A DNA stretch of 6,638 bases from an uncultured Clostridia bacterium (GCA_944372745.1 CALWAB010000066.1:1-6638); one strand, 5' to 3'. Counted from the stretch's first letter, positions 1-6,410 are shown. Notes: a model not told the origin generated them from the letters alone. Made by a program: numbers and translations.

Positions 1-608
1 ACATCACTTTTTGTCTGTGTTTTACTTTCAAAACTTAGATGTTTATCGTCAAAAATTTGTATACCATTATCGGTGAACACAAGTTCTAGCATTTTTGTTT
101 TATTCTGCTGGTTCTTAACTAAATATCCAAGCAAATCTATAATTGCGGTAGACTTATCAAAACATTGAATATTGTCATTTGTCAAATTGGCTATTGTTTG
201 CCAGCGTTGCACTAAGCCCGGTAAACGAAAATACAAAAATGGAATAACTGATATTTTTGACTTTGTATAGTCGGCGTCCAATGATATTTCTCTATCTGTA
301 AATGTATCAAAGGAAGATATGGCACAAATGTAAGCAGGCACAAACATTTTATCTATACTATTTAAATTTATATGGTGCTCTAGATAATATTTTTTATACC
401 TATTGATATAAAAGCTAGTCAAATTATGGGCAATCATATTATCTAATTTTGGCTTATGCTCATCATCACATGCGTACATAAGTGAATATATATCGTCACG
501 CTCATAATCTGCTACAATTTTACAAAGGTTGGATTTTTTTATGGCGTTTTTTAAACCTGCCATATCATATTTAAATCTTATATCTACATCAAGTTGCTTT
601 TCTTTCAT
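1..608 (-). CDS. ytxC: YtxC-like sporulation protein, 3' part beyond window
   Basis: This is an open frame of 202 codons running off the left edge, so the C-terminus is missing. The residue pattern resembles the YtxC family of putative sporulation proteins (about 280 residues in Bacillus subtilis). Residues 58-100 hold a helical stretch rich in Tyr, Lys and Asn. After it comes a segment with PFLYFRLPGL (residues 123-132), then a helix with a LLGYLVKNQ core (159-167), then a strand pair MLELVFTDNGIQIFDD (173-188). This matches the family order of FRL motif, LLxYFV-xQ helix and short beta hairpin. No catalytic motif, signal peptide or membrane segment is visible, and the biochemical function of the family is unknown. 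Two start codons compete: ATG at 614-612 lies only one base from the GAAGGG ribosome site, while ATG at 608-606 has a 7-base gap, so I chose 608. The gene begins 13 bases after the spoIVB stop and is probably co-transcribed with it. The family call rests on remembered pattern and is moderate; that this is a real gene is near certain. Confidence 0.62.
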   Translation of the reverse strand, partial: MKEKQLDVDIRFKYDMAGLKNAIKKSNLCKIVADYERDDIYSLMYACDDEHKPKLDNMIAHNLTSFYINRYKKYYLEHHINLNSIDKMFVPAYICAISSFDTFTDREISLDADYTKSKISVIPFLYFRLPGLVQRWQTIANLTNDNIQCFDKSTAIIDLLGYLVKNQQNKTKMLELVFTDNGIQIFDDKHLSFESKTQTKSD

Positions 609-615
609 TTTCATT

Positions 616-621
616 CCCTTC
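616..621 (-). promoter_or_regulatory. Ribosome binding site deciding the ytxC-like start
   Basis: On the minus strand GAAGGG directly follows the spoIVB TAA stop (624-622). It stands 7 bases before the ATG at 608 but only 1 base before the ATG at 614. The spacing favours the downstream ATG and shows that translation restarts right after spoIVB terminates, as in a coupled operon. Confidence 0.6.
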
Positions 622-1815
622 TTAATTTTCTAACATTAAATCTAAATACACACCAAAACCTTTTGTGGCGTCATTTAAAAATACATGTGTCACTGCACCT
701 ATTAATCTTCCATTTTGAATTATAGGGCTACCACTCATACCCTGAATAATACCACCTGTACGCTCAATTAAATCTTTATCTGTGACTTTGAACACTAATG
801 ACTTATTGGAGTTTTTGCCTTTAAAATTGGTTTTGATTATTTCTATATCAAATTCTTCTACATTTTTCCCATCTAGGCTACAAAGTATTGTGGCTTTACC
901 TGCTTTTGCTGTCTGTCTTCCACCTATCTTAACTTTTTTACAATACTCAAGCATATTGGGGGTTACTTTTCCAAAGATACCAAAATTTGTGTTTTTACTA
1001 ACGCTACCTAATGCGTCTTGTGATTGCACAAATATACCTTTCATTTCGCCCGCTCTACCGCGGGTTCCTTTTGTAATAGAAAGTACCGAGCATTTATAAA
1101 TTTGTCCGTCAAATACATCCAATATTGCCCCTGTGTCTATGTCGCTAATTGGATGTCCTAAAGCTCCAAATTCTAATGTATCACTTTTGACATAAGTCAT
1201 TGTGCCTATACCACTAGCATCATCTCTAACCCATAGTCCTAATTTATAGGTTTTAGTTTCCTTATCAAGTTTAGGTTTTATCGTTGTATAAAAAGTTTCG
1301 CCATTGCGTTTGCATTTTGCGACAAGTTCTTTACCTTTATATTGTGGTTGGTTGAGTATTTGCGTGATACTATCTGCTGTTTCAATATTTTCGCCTTCTA
1401 TTTCACAAAGTATATCCCCCACGCCAATATTACTACAATTCAATACTTTGCCTTCTTCAGTGAGTATTGGATTTTGTCCTATGACTACAACCCCTTTTGC
1501 TTGTAATGCGACTCCTATTGTCTTGCCACAAGCATATATTTCATCATTTTCGACTTTGTAAATATCAATATTTTTTATCGTTATACCAAAGTATTTGATA
1601 TGCAATGTACCGCGTGAAAAATTTGTCGTTGTTGTGGTAGTTATATTTAGTGGCTCATATTCAGCACTAATTATTCCACTTTTTGTGTATTGTTCTACAT
1701 TATCATTTATTATCATAGAACTTGGGAGCGTATCATTTATCATTATTGGAATCAATGCAATTATGCCCATAAAAAAACAGACAAATGTGCCCATTAAGAT
1801 TTTTATTAATTTCAA
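622..1815 (-). CDS. spoIVB: SpoIVB serine peptidase (sigma-K checkpoint signal protease)
   Basis: SpoIVB is an S55-family serine protease made in the forespore and exported to the space between forespore and mother cell. There, in B. subtilis, it cleaves SpoIVFA and so releases the SpoIVFB protease to mature pro-sigma-K. The 397-residue protein has an N-terminal signal/anchor helix (about residues 5-26) and a low-complexity linker with six Thr in a row (59-64). A PDZ domain follows (about 98-182) and then the S55 peptidase domain (about 190-397). The triad by comparison with B. subtilis His236/Asp363/Ser378 is His221 in FGALGHP, Asp346 in KVTDKD and Ser361 in GMSGSP, with the Asp-Ser distance of 15 preserved. 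The C-terminal LIGAVTHVF motif is also typical. Length is close to the usual size and all key residues are present, so it should be active. Translation starts at TTG (1815-1813), supported by an AAAGGAG site 7 bases upstream. A ytxC-like gene follows 13 bases downstream, whereas spo0A is the usual neighbour. Identification is secure. Confidence 0.97.
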   Translation of the reverse strand: MKLIKILMGTFVCFFMGIIALIPIMINDTLPSSMIINDNVEQYTKSGIISAEYEPLNITTTTTTNFSRGTLHIKYFGITIKNIDIYKVENDEIYACGKTIGVALQAKGVVVIGQNPILTEEGKVLNCSNIGVGDILCEIEGENIETADSITQILNQPQYKGKELVAKCKRNGETFYTTIKPKLDKETKTYKLGLWVRDDASGIGTMTYVKSDTLEFGALGHPISDIDTGAILDVFDGQIYKCSVLSITKGTRGRAGEMKGIFVQSQDALGSVSKNTNFGIFGKVTPNMLEYCKKVKIGGRQTAKAGKATILCSLDGKNVEEFDIEIIKTNFKGKNSNKSLVFKVTDKDLIERTGGIIQGMSGSPIIQNGRLIGAVTHVFLNDATKGFGVYLDLMLEN

Positions 1816-1822
1816 TGTTTGG

Positions 1823-1829
1823 CTCCTTT
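1823..1829 (-). promoter_or_regulatory. Strong ribosome binding site for spoIVB (TTG start)
   Basis: AAAGGAG on the minus strand lies 7 bases before the TTG start codon. No ATG or GTG sits at a comparable distance, so this site decides that spoIVB begins at the rare TTG codon. Confidence 0.8.
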
Positions 1830-1866
1830 GTATTATTTTGTTTATTTTTCATTAAATTATTAAAAT

Positions 1867-1898
1867 TTCTATGTGGTAATTTTTAGTAGTTTAATTCA
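1867..1898 (-). promoter_or_regulatory. Possible sigma-G/sigma-F-type promoter of spoIVB
   Basis: Reading leftward, TGAATT (1898-1893) is followed after 19 bases by CATAGAA (1873-1867). In B. subtilis, spoIVB is transcribed by forespore sigma-G, whose promoters resemble GHATR, about 18 bases, CATNHTA. The -10-like box matches five of seven positions and the spacing is one base long, so the match is weak. It would give a 5' leader of about 45 bases. The -35 box abuts the end of the foldback element (1899-2141). The expected regulon makes the site plausible, but in sequence this AT-rich it could be chance. Confidence 0.28.
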
Positions 1899-1910
1899 GT
1901 GCGTTTGAAA

Positions 1911-1927
1911 GGGAACTACCCGTTCCC
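1911..1927. repeat. Local hairpin GGGAAC/GTTCCC in left arm of foldback element
   Basis: GGGAAC (1911-1916) pairs with GTTCCC (1922-1927) around a five-base TACCC loop. AAAGGG (1908-1913) could instead pair with CCCTTT (1933-1938), so two competing local folds exist here. No T-run follows, so it is not a standard terminator. Confidence 0.5.
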
Positions 1928-1941
1928 CTTCACCCTTTAGG

Positions 1942-1957
1942 CAAGGGCTAGCCCTTG
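1942..1957. repeat. Perfect 16-bp palindrome with central CTAG
   Basis: CAAGGGCTAGCCCTTG reads identically on both strands with no spacer. It sits in the left arm of the foldback element, and its CTAGC half also pairs with GCTAG at 2096-2100 in the other arm. The form suits a protein-binding or cruciform site more than an RNA hairpin, because the loop would be too small without opening the central bases. Confidence 0.6.
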
Positions 1958-2107
1958 ACCTGTGGTCTTGGAAAGTGATTCTAGCCAGCATTAGTACTAA
2001 AAACATAAAATTATTTTTTGTGCTTTAACAAGCACAAATTTAATTTATTTAGTACTAAATTGTGTCTAGTTACTCACCAATGACCACTGCCGTACGCTAG
2101 TACCCAC

Positions 2108-2143
2108 GCCACAGGGTGGCATCGCCCCTGTGCCATCGCACCC
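2108..2143. repeat. Overlapping hairpins at right end of foldback element
   Basis: Several mutually exclusive stems share these bases. GCCAC (2108-2112) pairs with GTGGC (2116-2120). CACAGGG (2110-2116) pairs with CCCTGTG (2126-2132). TGGCA (2117-2121) pairs with TGCCA (2131-2135). GGGTG (2114-2118) pairs with CACCC (2139-2143). CATCGC is also directly repeated (2120-2125 and 2134-2139). Such dense complementarity is unlike the surrounding AT-rich spacer. Confidence 0.5.
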
Positions 2144-2168
2144 AATATTTACAAATCTACTAAAATGC

Positions 2169-2197
2169 TTGCATTAAGATACAATATTTGTTATAAT
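2169..2197 (+). promoter_or_regulatory. Sigma-A promoter with extended -10, driving recJ-hemZ
   Basis: TTGCAT (2169-2174) is a good -35 box, followed after exactly 17 bases by a perfect TATAAT (2192-2197). A TG at 2189-2190 makes it an extended -10 promoter. Transcription would start near 2204 and leave a leader of about 110 bases before recJ. It begins just after the foldback element, so recJ transcription does not need to cross that element. Confidence 0.8.
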
Positions 2198-2266
2198 GTT
2201 TATAAATATTAGACAAAGAATTATTGTATTTAGGTTTTTAGACAATTTAATAGTTATTTAAGTAGG

Positions 2267-2280
2267 TTTGCCAAGGCAAA
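2267..2280. repeat. Inverted repeat TTTGCC-AA-GGCAAA in the recJ leader
   Basis: Six-base arms face each other across two bases, about 35 bases before the recJ start. As RNA it could form a five-pair hairpin with a CAAG loop; as DNA it resembles a dimer operator. It is followed by AATTCTTTT at 2279-2287, repeated at 2294-2302 just before the ribosome site. The leader also has TTAGACAA twice (2209-2216 and 2238-2245). I recognise no known riboswitch, and the T content downstream is too interrupted for a confident terminator. Confidence 0.35.
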
Positions 2281-2302
2281 TTCTTTTAACAATAATTCTT
2301 TT

Positions 2303-2307
2303 AGGAG
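2303..2307 (+). promoter_or_regulatory. Ribosome binding site of recJ
   Basis: AGGAG ends six bases before the ATG at 2314, which fixes this codon as the recJ start. Confidence 0.8.
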
Positions 2308-2313
2308 AATTTT

Positions 2314-4725
2314 ATGAAATTAATAAAAAGGAAAAGCGAAAGTATCTTTGACAAGGATACTATTGCAAAAATAAGTAATAAATTTAATTTATATCCTGAA
2401 ATAATTGAATTATTATTTATGAGAAATATAAATGACGAAAATAAGATACAACAATATCTCCACCCTTCGGCAAATGATTTATACGACCCATTTTTGCTTA
2501 ATGATATGGATAAAGTTGTAGAAAAAGTCCGTGATGCAATTAACAATGGAAAAAAAATACTTGTTTTTGGTGATTATGATGTAGATGGCGTTAGTGCCAC
2601 TGCTATCTTGATTAAATATTTTAATGACAAAGGCGTAAGTGCTCAACATTTTATGCCTAATAGATACATAGATGGTTATGGTTTAAGTTGTGAAGCTATT
2701 GATAAGATAAAAGACAATTATTCGCCTGACCTAATTATCACAGTAGACTGTGGCATATCTTGCCATGACGAAGTGGAGTATGCTAAATCACTTGGCATTG
2801 ATGTGATTGTCACAGACCACCACGATATACCAGATATTTTGCCCAATTGTTTAACTTTAAATGCAAAACTCCCTAATCAAAAATATCCTTTTAGAGAAAT
2901 TTGTGGCACTGGAATGGCTTTTAAACTAGTTCAAGCTCTAGAAGGACTTGATTATGCTAAAAAATATTTGCCTATTGTAGCCATTGCTACCATTGCAGAC
3001 ATTGTGCCTTTGCTTGATGAAAATCGTGCTATGGTAACATTAGGGCTTCAAAATATGAAAGAAGCACCTAAAGGTATTCGTAAATTATTAAATAAACTTG
3101 ACATTAAACATCCTCAGGCTACAGACATTTCTTACAAACTAGCCCCTAAACTTAACGCTTCTGGGCGTCTTGGCGATGCTGACAAGTCGTTTGAATTATA
3201 TATGACAGAAGATGACGCTAGAATAGAGGAATTAATTGATATTATACTTGAACTAAATGCCCAAAGACAGGAATTATGCAATACTGTTTATGATGATTGC
3301 AAAAAAATATTGAACAACACAGTGCTCACCGACCAACGCGCTATATGTTTATATAGTGATGCTTGGGACAGCGGAATTTTAGGCATTGTGGCAGCAAGGT
3401 TATGCGAAGAATACTACCGCCCTACTTTCTTATTTTCTAATGTAGATGGGTTATTAACTGGCTCAGGCAGAAGTATTGAAGGTGTAAATATTCATAGTTG
3501 TTTAAAAAAGACTCAAGATATTTTGGAATCATTTGGTGGACATACTATGGCCGCAGGATTAAAACTTAAAGTGGAAAATTTTGAACAATTTAAAAATAAT
3601 ATTGAAACTATTTTGCAAAATGATTTTAGTGCTGATTTATTTGTGCCACAAAAAACATACGATATGGATTTAGATATAAATAAAATAACAAAAGACTTTG
3701 TTAAACAACTAGACATACTAGAACCAATTGGCAATGAAAATCCGCGACCACGCTTTAGAATTAAGTTTGCAAGGGCTAATGCTACATTAATGAAACAATA
3801 TCCTAATCACTTGACAATGAATTTACATAATATAAGTGCTGTAGGTTTTAATTTCGGTAAATACAAAGACTTAATGAATAGTATCAACACTAAAAAAGCC
3901 ATAGTTGAGCTTCAATTAGATGTCTATCGCGGACACGAATCTAGTAAGATGTTCTTAAAACAAGTGATTGCTGACAAAAAAATTGACATAGCAGATAAAG
4001 ATAAAGTGCTTGGTGAATATTTCGCTGAAATTTTATGTGACGATAATGAACCTAATTACAAAAAAATAAAAATGTATGATGAAGAAAATATAATAAATGT
4101 AGTTCAAAATTTTGATAAAGTCTTTGGCACACTTTTTATAGCCAATACAATAGAAAGTTACGATAGATTTTGTACTGCATCATTTATCACTGACAAAGTG
4201 ACGGCATACAACTATAAGACAATATTTGAAGACAAAGGTCATAATGTTTTCATCCTTAACCCGAGTCTTAAAAATAATTTTAAAAATTTTGACAATATTG
4301 TTTTTCTTGACCCAGTGCTCAATATGAAATATTTATCAACTTTACAAAATATGACTAATGCAAATATATATGTACCTCAACACACTGTAGACTATGAGCA
4401 ATTCACCGAAAAATTATCTTTTGAGCGTACTATATGTGGTATTTATTATAAATCTATCAGTAAAGCAATAAACCAAAATAGCCAGTTTGAAGATTTAAAT
4501 AACTTATTTACTCAAATAAAATCACATATCCCAAATAGCAATTATTTACAAATGATATTTTGCTTAAAAATATTCAAAGATATTAATATATTTGACTATA
4601 TTTTTAAAGATAATAAATTAACTTTAATAGAAAATAAAAATGTTCACTCCAACCTTGAAAATTCAAAGACTTACAATTTACTACGCGAACACCAAAATAA
4701 AAAAATACTAACAAATAATAGGTAA
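2314..4725 (+). CDS. recJ: Single-stranded-DNA-specific exonuclease RecJ
   Basis: RecJ degrades single-stranded DNA 5' to 3' with Mg2+ or Mn2+, acting in recombinational repair, mismatch repair and rescue of stalled forks. The 803-residue protein carries the DHH-phosphoesterase core. Motif I is FGDYDVDG (residues 85-92), a metal-binding Asp sits at 145 in TVDCGIS, the DHH triplet is at 168-170 in VTDHHD, and another Asp is at 229 in IADIVPL. LNASGRLGDA (280-289) follows. The DHHA1 region has GSGRSIEGVNIHSCL (383-397) and the GGHTMAAG signature (408-415). An OB-fold-type DNA-binding segment begins near PIGNENPRPRF (471-481). The roughly 240-residue C-terminal extension is the Firmicutes type, as in B. 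subtilis RecJ (786 residues). All catalytic motifs are intact. The start is supported by AGGAG six bases upstream, and a strong sigma-A promoter lies at 2169-2197. hemZ begins 4 bases after the stop, so the two are co-transcribed; apt and relA, the usual followers of recJ, are missing. Confidence 0.98.
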   Translation: MKLIKRKSESIFDKDTIAKISNKFNLYPEIIELLFMRNINDENKIQQYLHPSANDLYDPFLLNDMDKVVEKVRDAINNGKKILVFGDYDVDGVSATAILIKYFNDKGVSAQHFMPNRYIDGYGLSCEAIDKIKDNYSPDLIITVDCGISCHDEVEYAKSLGIDVIVTDHHDIPDILPNCLTLNAKLPNQKYPFREICGTGMAFKLVQALEGLDYAKKYLPIVAIATIADIVPLLDENRAMVTLGLQNMKEAPKGIRKLLNKLDIKHPQATDISYKLAPKLNASGRLGDADKSFELYMTEDDARIEELIDIILELNAQRQELCNTVYDDCKKILNNTVLTDQRAICLYSDAWDSGILGIVAARLCEEYYRPTFLFSNVDGLLTGSGRSIEGVNIHSCLKKTQDILESFGGHTMAAGLKLKVENFEQFKNNIETILQNDFSADLFVPQKTYDMDLDINKITKDFVKQLDILEPIGNENPRPRFRIKFARANATLMKQYPNHLTMNLHNISAVGFNFGKYKDLMNSINTKKAIVELQLDVYRGHESSKMFLKQVIADKKIDIADKDKVLGEYFAEILCDDNEPNYKKIKMYDEENIINVVQNFDKVFGTLFIANTIESYDRFCTASFITDKVTAYNYKTIFEDKGHNVFILNPSLKNNFKNFDNIVFLDPVLNMKYLSTLQNMTNANIYVPQHTVDYEQFTEKLSFERTICGIYYKSISKAINQNSQFEDLNNLFTQIKSHIPNSNYLQMIFCLKIFKDINIFDYIFKDNKLTLIENKNVHSNLENSKTYNLLREHQNKKILTNNR

Positions 4726-4729
4726 TATT

Positions 4730-6196
4730 ATGAGAATTGTGACGAATAAAGAAGACTACTTCTACGACTTCTTTCAGCAGATACACCCTTTTGTACCAAA
4801 TCAAGATATCAAATTGGCTGAAGAAAATGACCCATTTGATAAATACGAATTAGTACATTACCTAGAAGAAAATGGTGATGAATTCACAAATTATGTTACT
4901 ATTTGTGAATATATTTTGAAAGAAGATGGAACTAAAAAGAAAATTAAACAATCTACATTTTGTAGGCAAGATAAATTGCCTATCAAACTTGATAAATATA
5001 TAAAGCGGACTGCTAAATTAGCCGTATATGCTGCAATGTCTTCCTACTTTGATAAGGCAATGCCTTGGGGGGCATTGACAGGTGTACGCCCTACAAAAAT
5101 GGCTTTAGATTATTACAACCAAAATGGTAATTTAGAAGATACTAAAAAATCTCTCATTAACGAATATTTTCTTAAACCACAAAAAGCTCAACTTCTCATT
5201 GACATATTAAATAATCAATTACCTATTATACTAAACGAAAAAGAAATTGACTTTTATGTACACATACCTTTTTGTACTACACGCTGTGCATATTGCACAT
5301 TTTTATCAAGCGAAATTGATAAGGCTAAAAAGTATGTTGAACCTTATATAGATACTTTGATTGAAGAAATTAAATTTGCTAAGGAATTATTAAAAAATAA
5401 AAAATACAATGTAAAAAATATTTATATAGGCGGTGGTACACCTACTTCCTTATCGGCATCACAATTAGATAGAATATTAAGCGAATTACATTTCAAGACT
5501 GCAACTGAATTTACTGTAGAAGCTGGAAGACCAGATACTATTACTCAAGACAAACTTGAAGTTTTAAATAATCACGGAGTCAATCGTATCAGCATTAATC
5601 CGCAAACATTTAATGAAAAATCTCTACAAGCTATAGGTAGAGCTCATACTTCCAAAGATATTTTAAACGCTTATGAATTAGCAAGAAAATTTCCTTTCTT
5701 AATCAATATGGATTTAATTGTCGGTTTACCTTATGATGCAGATTTATTTCCAATTTCATTGGATAAAACTATAAATTTACAGCCTGATAACATAACGGTT
5801 CATACCTTATCGTTCAAAACTAAATCACCACTTACACAAGAAGGTAAATATAGTGTAGAAGATAACGAACTTAAAGTAGAACAAAATGTTGATTTAGCGG
5901 AACACAAATTAATTAATGCTGGTTATACCCCATATTATTTATATAGACAAAAAAATATGATTAGCAATTTAGAGAATGTGGGCTACTGCAAACCAAATAC
6001 ACAATGCCATTTTAATATAAATTCTATGGAGGATTTCTCTAGCATAATGGCGTGCGGTGCGAATGCTATTTCAAAAAGATTATTTATAGATGAAAATAGA
6101 ATAGAAAGAGCTGGAAATGTTAAGGATATAATATCTTATATTGAAAGAATAGACGAAATGTTTGAACGCAAAGTTGATTTATTTAAAGATAATTAA
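4730..6196 (+). CDS. hemZ: HemZ-type radical SAM protein (coproporphyrinogen III dehydrogenase-like)
   Basis: HemZ is annotated as an oxygen-independent coproporphyrinogen III dehydrogenase, which would make protoporphyrinogen IX using a 4Fe-4S cluster and S-adenosylmethionine in the cytoplasm. The 488-residue length matches the family (B. subtilis about 500). The N-terminal HemZ-specific region ends with WGALTGVRPTK (113-123). The radical SAM core has HIPFCTTRCAYCTF (178-191) with cluster ligands Cys182, Cys186 and Cys189. IGGGTPTS (233-240) is the SAM-binding glycine motif. EAGRPDTIT (264-272) and RISINPQTFN (286-295) are typical of HemZ. C-terminal YYLYRQKNM (402-410) and a GxNAISK segment follow. 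Position 191 is Phe, as in HemW-like proteins, whereas true HemN has a fourth Cys there, so the decarboxylase activity is inferred and a heme-chaperone-like role is possible. The start ATG is 4 bases after the recJ stop with only a weak AGG (4720-4722), suggesting translational coupling. A strong terminator follows at once. Confidence 0.93.
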   Translation: MRIVTNKEDYFYDFFQQIHPFVPNQDIKLAEENDPFDKYELVHYLEENGDEFTNYVTICEYILKEDGTKKKIKQSTFCRQDKLPIKLDKYIKRTAKLAVYAAMSSYFDKAMPWGALTGVRPTKMALDYYNQNGNLEDTKKSLINEYFLKPQKAQLLIDILNNQLPIILNEKEIDFYVHIPFCTTRCAYCTFLSSEIDKAKKYVEPYIDTLIEEIKFAKELLKNKKYNVKNIYIGGGTPTSLSASQLDRILSELHFKTATEFTVEAGRPDTITQDKLEVLNNHGVNRISINPQTFNEKSLQAIGRAHTSKDILNAYELARKFPFLINMDLIVGLPYDADLFPISLDKTINLQPDNITVHTLSFKTKSPLTQEGKYSVEDNELKVEQNVDLAEHKLINAGYTPYYLYRQKNMISNLENVGYCKPNTQCHFNINSMEDFSSIMACGANAISKRLFIDENRIERAGNVKDIISYIERIDEMFERKVDLFKDN

Positions 6197-6202
6197 GTTT
6201 TT

Positions 6203-6229
6203 ACACCCTTATAAAAAAGGGTGTTTTTT
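6203..6229 (+). terminator. Intrinsic terminator of the recJ-hemZ operon
   Basis: ACACCCTT (6203-6210) pairs perfectly with AAGGGTGT (6217-6224) around a six-base ATAAAA loop and runs into six T (6224-6229). It starts 6 bases after the hemZ stop, so it ends the recJ-hemZ transcript. Confidence 0.9.
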
Positions 6230-6245
6230 ATAAATATATACACAA

Positions 6246-6291
6246 ATACAAATATGTAAATATGATTATGTGTAAATATTTATATTTGTAT
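6246..6291. repeat. Long AT-only-type hairpin in convergent intergenic region
   Basis: ATACAAATA (6246-6254) pairs with TATTTGTAT (6283-6291), and TAAATAT (6257-6263) with ATATTTA (6276-6282). This gives 16 pairs with one two-base bulge and a 12-base loop. It lies between the hemZ terminator and the terminator of the opposing gene. Apart from this hairpin, the 6230-6381 spacer is plain AT-rich sequence with no gene that I can see. Confidence 0.45.
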
Positions 6292-6381
6292 AAATGTAAA
6301 TTTATAAATATGTAATTAACTTATATAACCTTTTAATTATATGTTGCAAATTTTAGTTTTTTATATATTCAAATTCAATAG

Positions 6382-6410
6382 AAAAGGCGTATTATATAAT
6401 CTAATACGCC
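6382..6410 (-). terminator. Intrinsic terminator of the small leftward gene
   Basis: On the minus strand GGCGTATTA (6410-6402) pairs perfectly with TAATACGCC (6394-6386) around a seven-base loop, followed by TTTT (6385-6382). It begins 7 bases after the stop codon of the gene ending at 6418. The T-run is short, but the stem is strong and well placed. Confidence 0.75.

Larger units (their letters stand above)
1899..2141. repeat. Nested foldback (MITE-like) inverted-repeat element, non-coding
   Basis: About 240 bases, visibly GC-richer at both ends than the flanks, fold back on one centre near position 2025. From the outside in, the paired arms are: GTGCG (1899-1903) with CGCAC (2137-2141); GGG (1945-1947) plus CTAGC (1948-1952) with GCTAG (2096-2100) plus CCC (2103-2105); GTGGTC (1962-1967) with GACCAC (2082-2087); TTGG (1968-1971) with CCAA (2077-2080); CTAG (1981-1984) with CTAG (2066-2069); TTAGTACTAAA (1991-2001) with TTTAGTACTAA (2048-2058); TTTGTGCTT (2017-2025) with AAGCACAAA (2030-2038) around a TAAC loop. 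No convincing open frame or transposase is present, and I found no clear target-site duplication at the edges. It fits a small non-autonomous mobile or palindromic repeat, or a rod-shaped structured RNA; sequence alone does not decide. It lies between the divergent spoIVB and recJ genes, upstream of the recJ promoter. Confidence 0.6.

Noticed and set aside
782..1855. Three plus-strand open frames (782-1099, 1304-1561 and 1595-1855)
   Set aside because: They lie opposite spoIVB, have no good ribosome sites and encode low-complexity products that mirror the codon pattern of the real gene.
1838..1866. Plus-strand promoter TTGTTT, 17 bases, TAAAAT reading into the foldback element
   Set aside because: It is a mediocre match in very AT-rich sequence where such matches are common, and it overlaps the spoIVB ribosome site region. 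It would matter only if a transcript of the element were found.
1899..2141. 6S RNA gene
   Set aside because: The rod-like foldback and the nearness to recJ recall 6S RNA, but I do not see the usual large central bubble flanked by conserved stems. The mirrored palindromic sites suggest a DNA element. It stays a weak alternative to test with a covariance model.
1899..2143. CRISPR array or tandem repeat
   Set aside because: The repeats are inverted and nested around one centre; there are no regularly spaced direct repeats with unique spacers.
2267..2302. Attenuator terminator in the recJ leader
   Set aside because: The stem is only five or six pairs and the following T-runs are interrupted by C and A, so it is not a convincing intrinsic terminator.
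2301..4804. Minus-strand open frames at 2301-2546, 3513-3734 and 4604-4804
   Set aside because: They are antisense to recJ and the start of hemZ, lack ribosome sites and resemble no protein I know.
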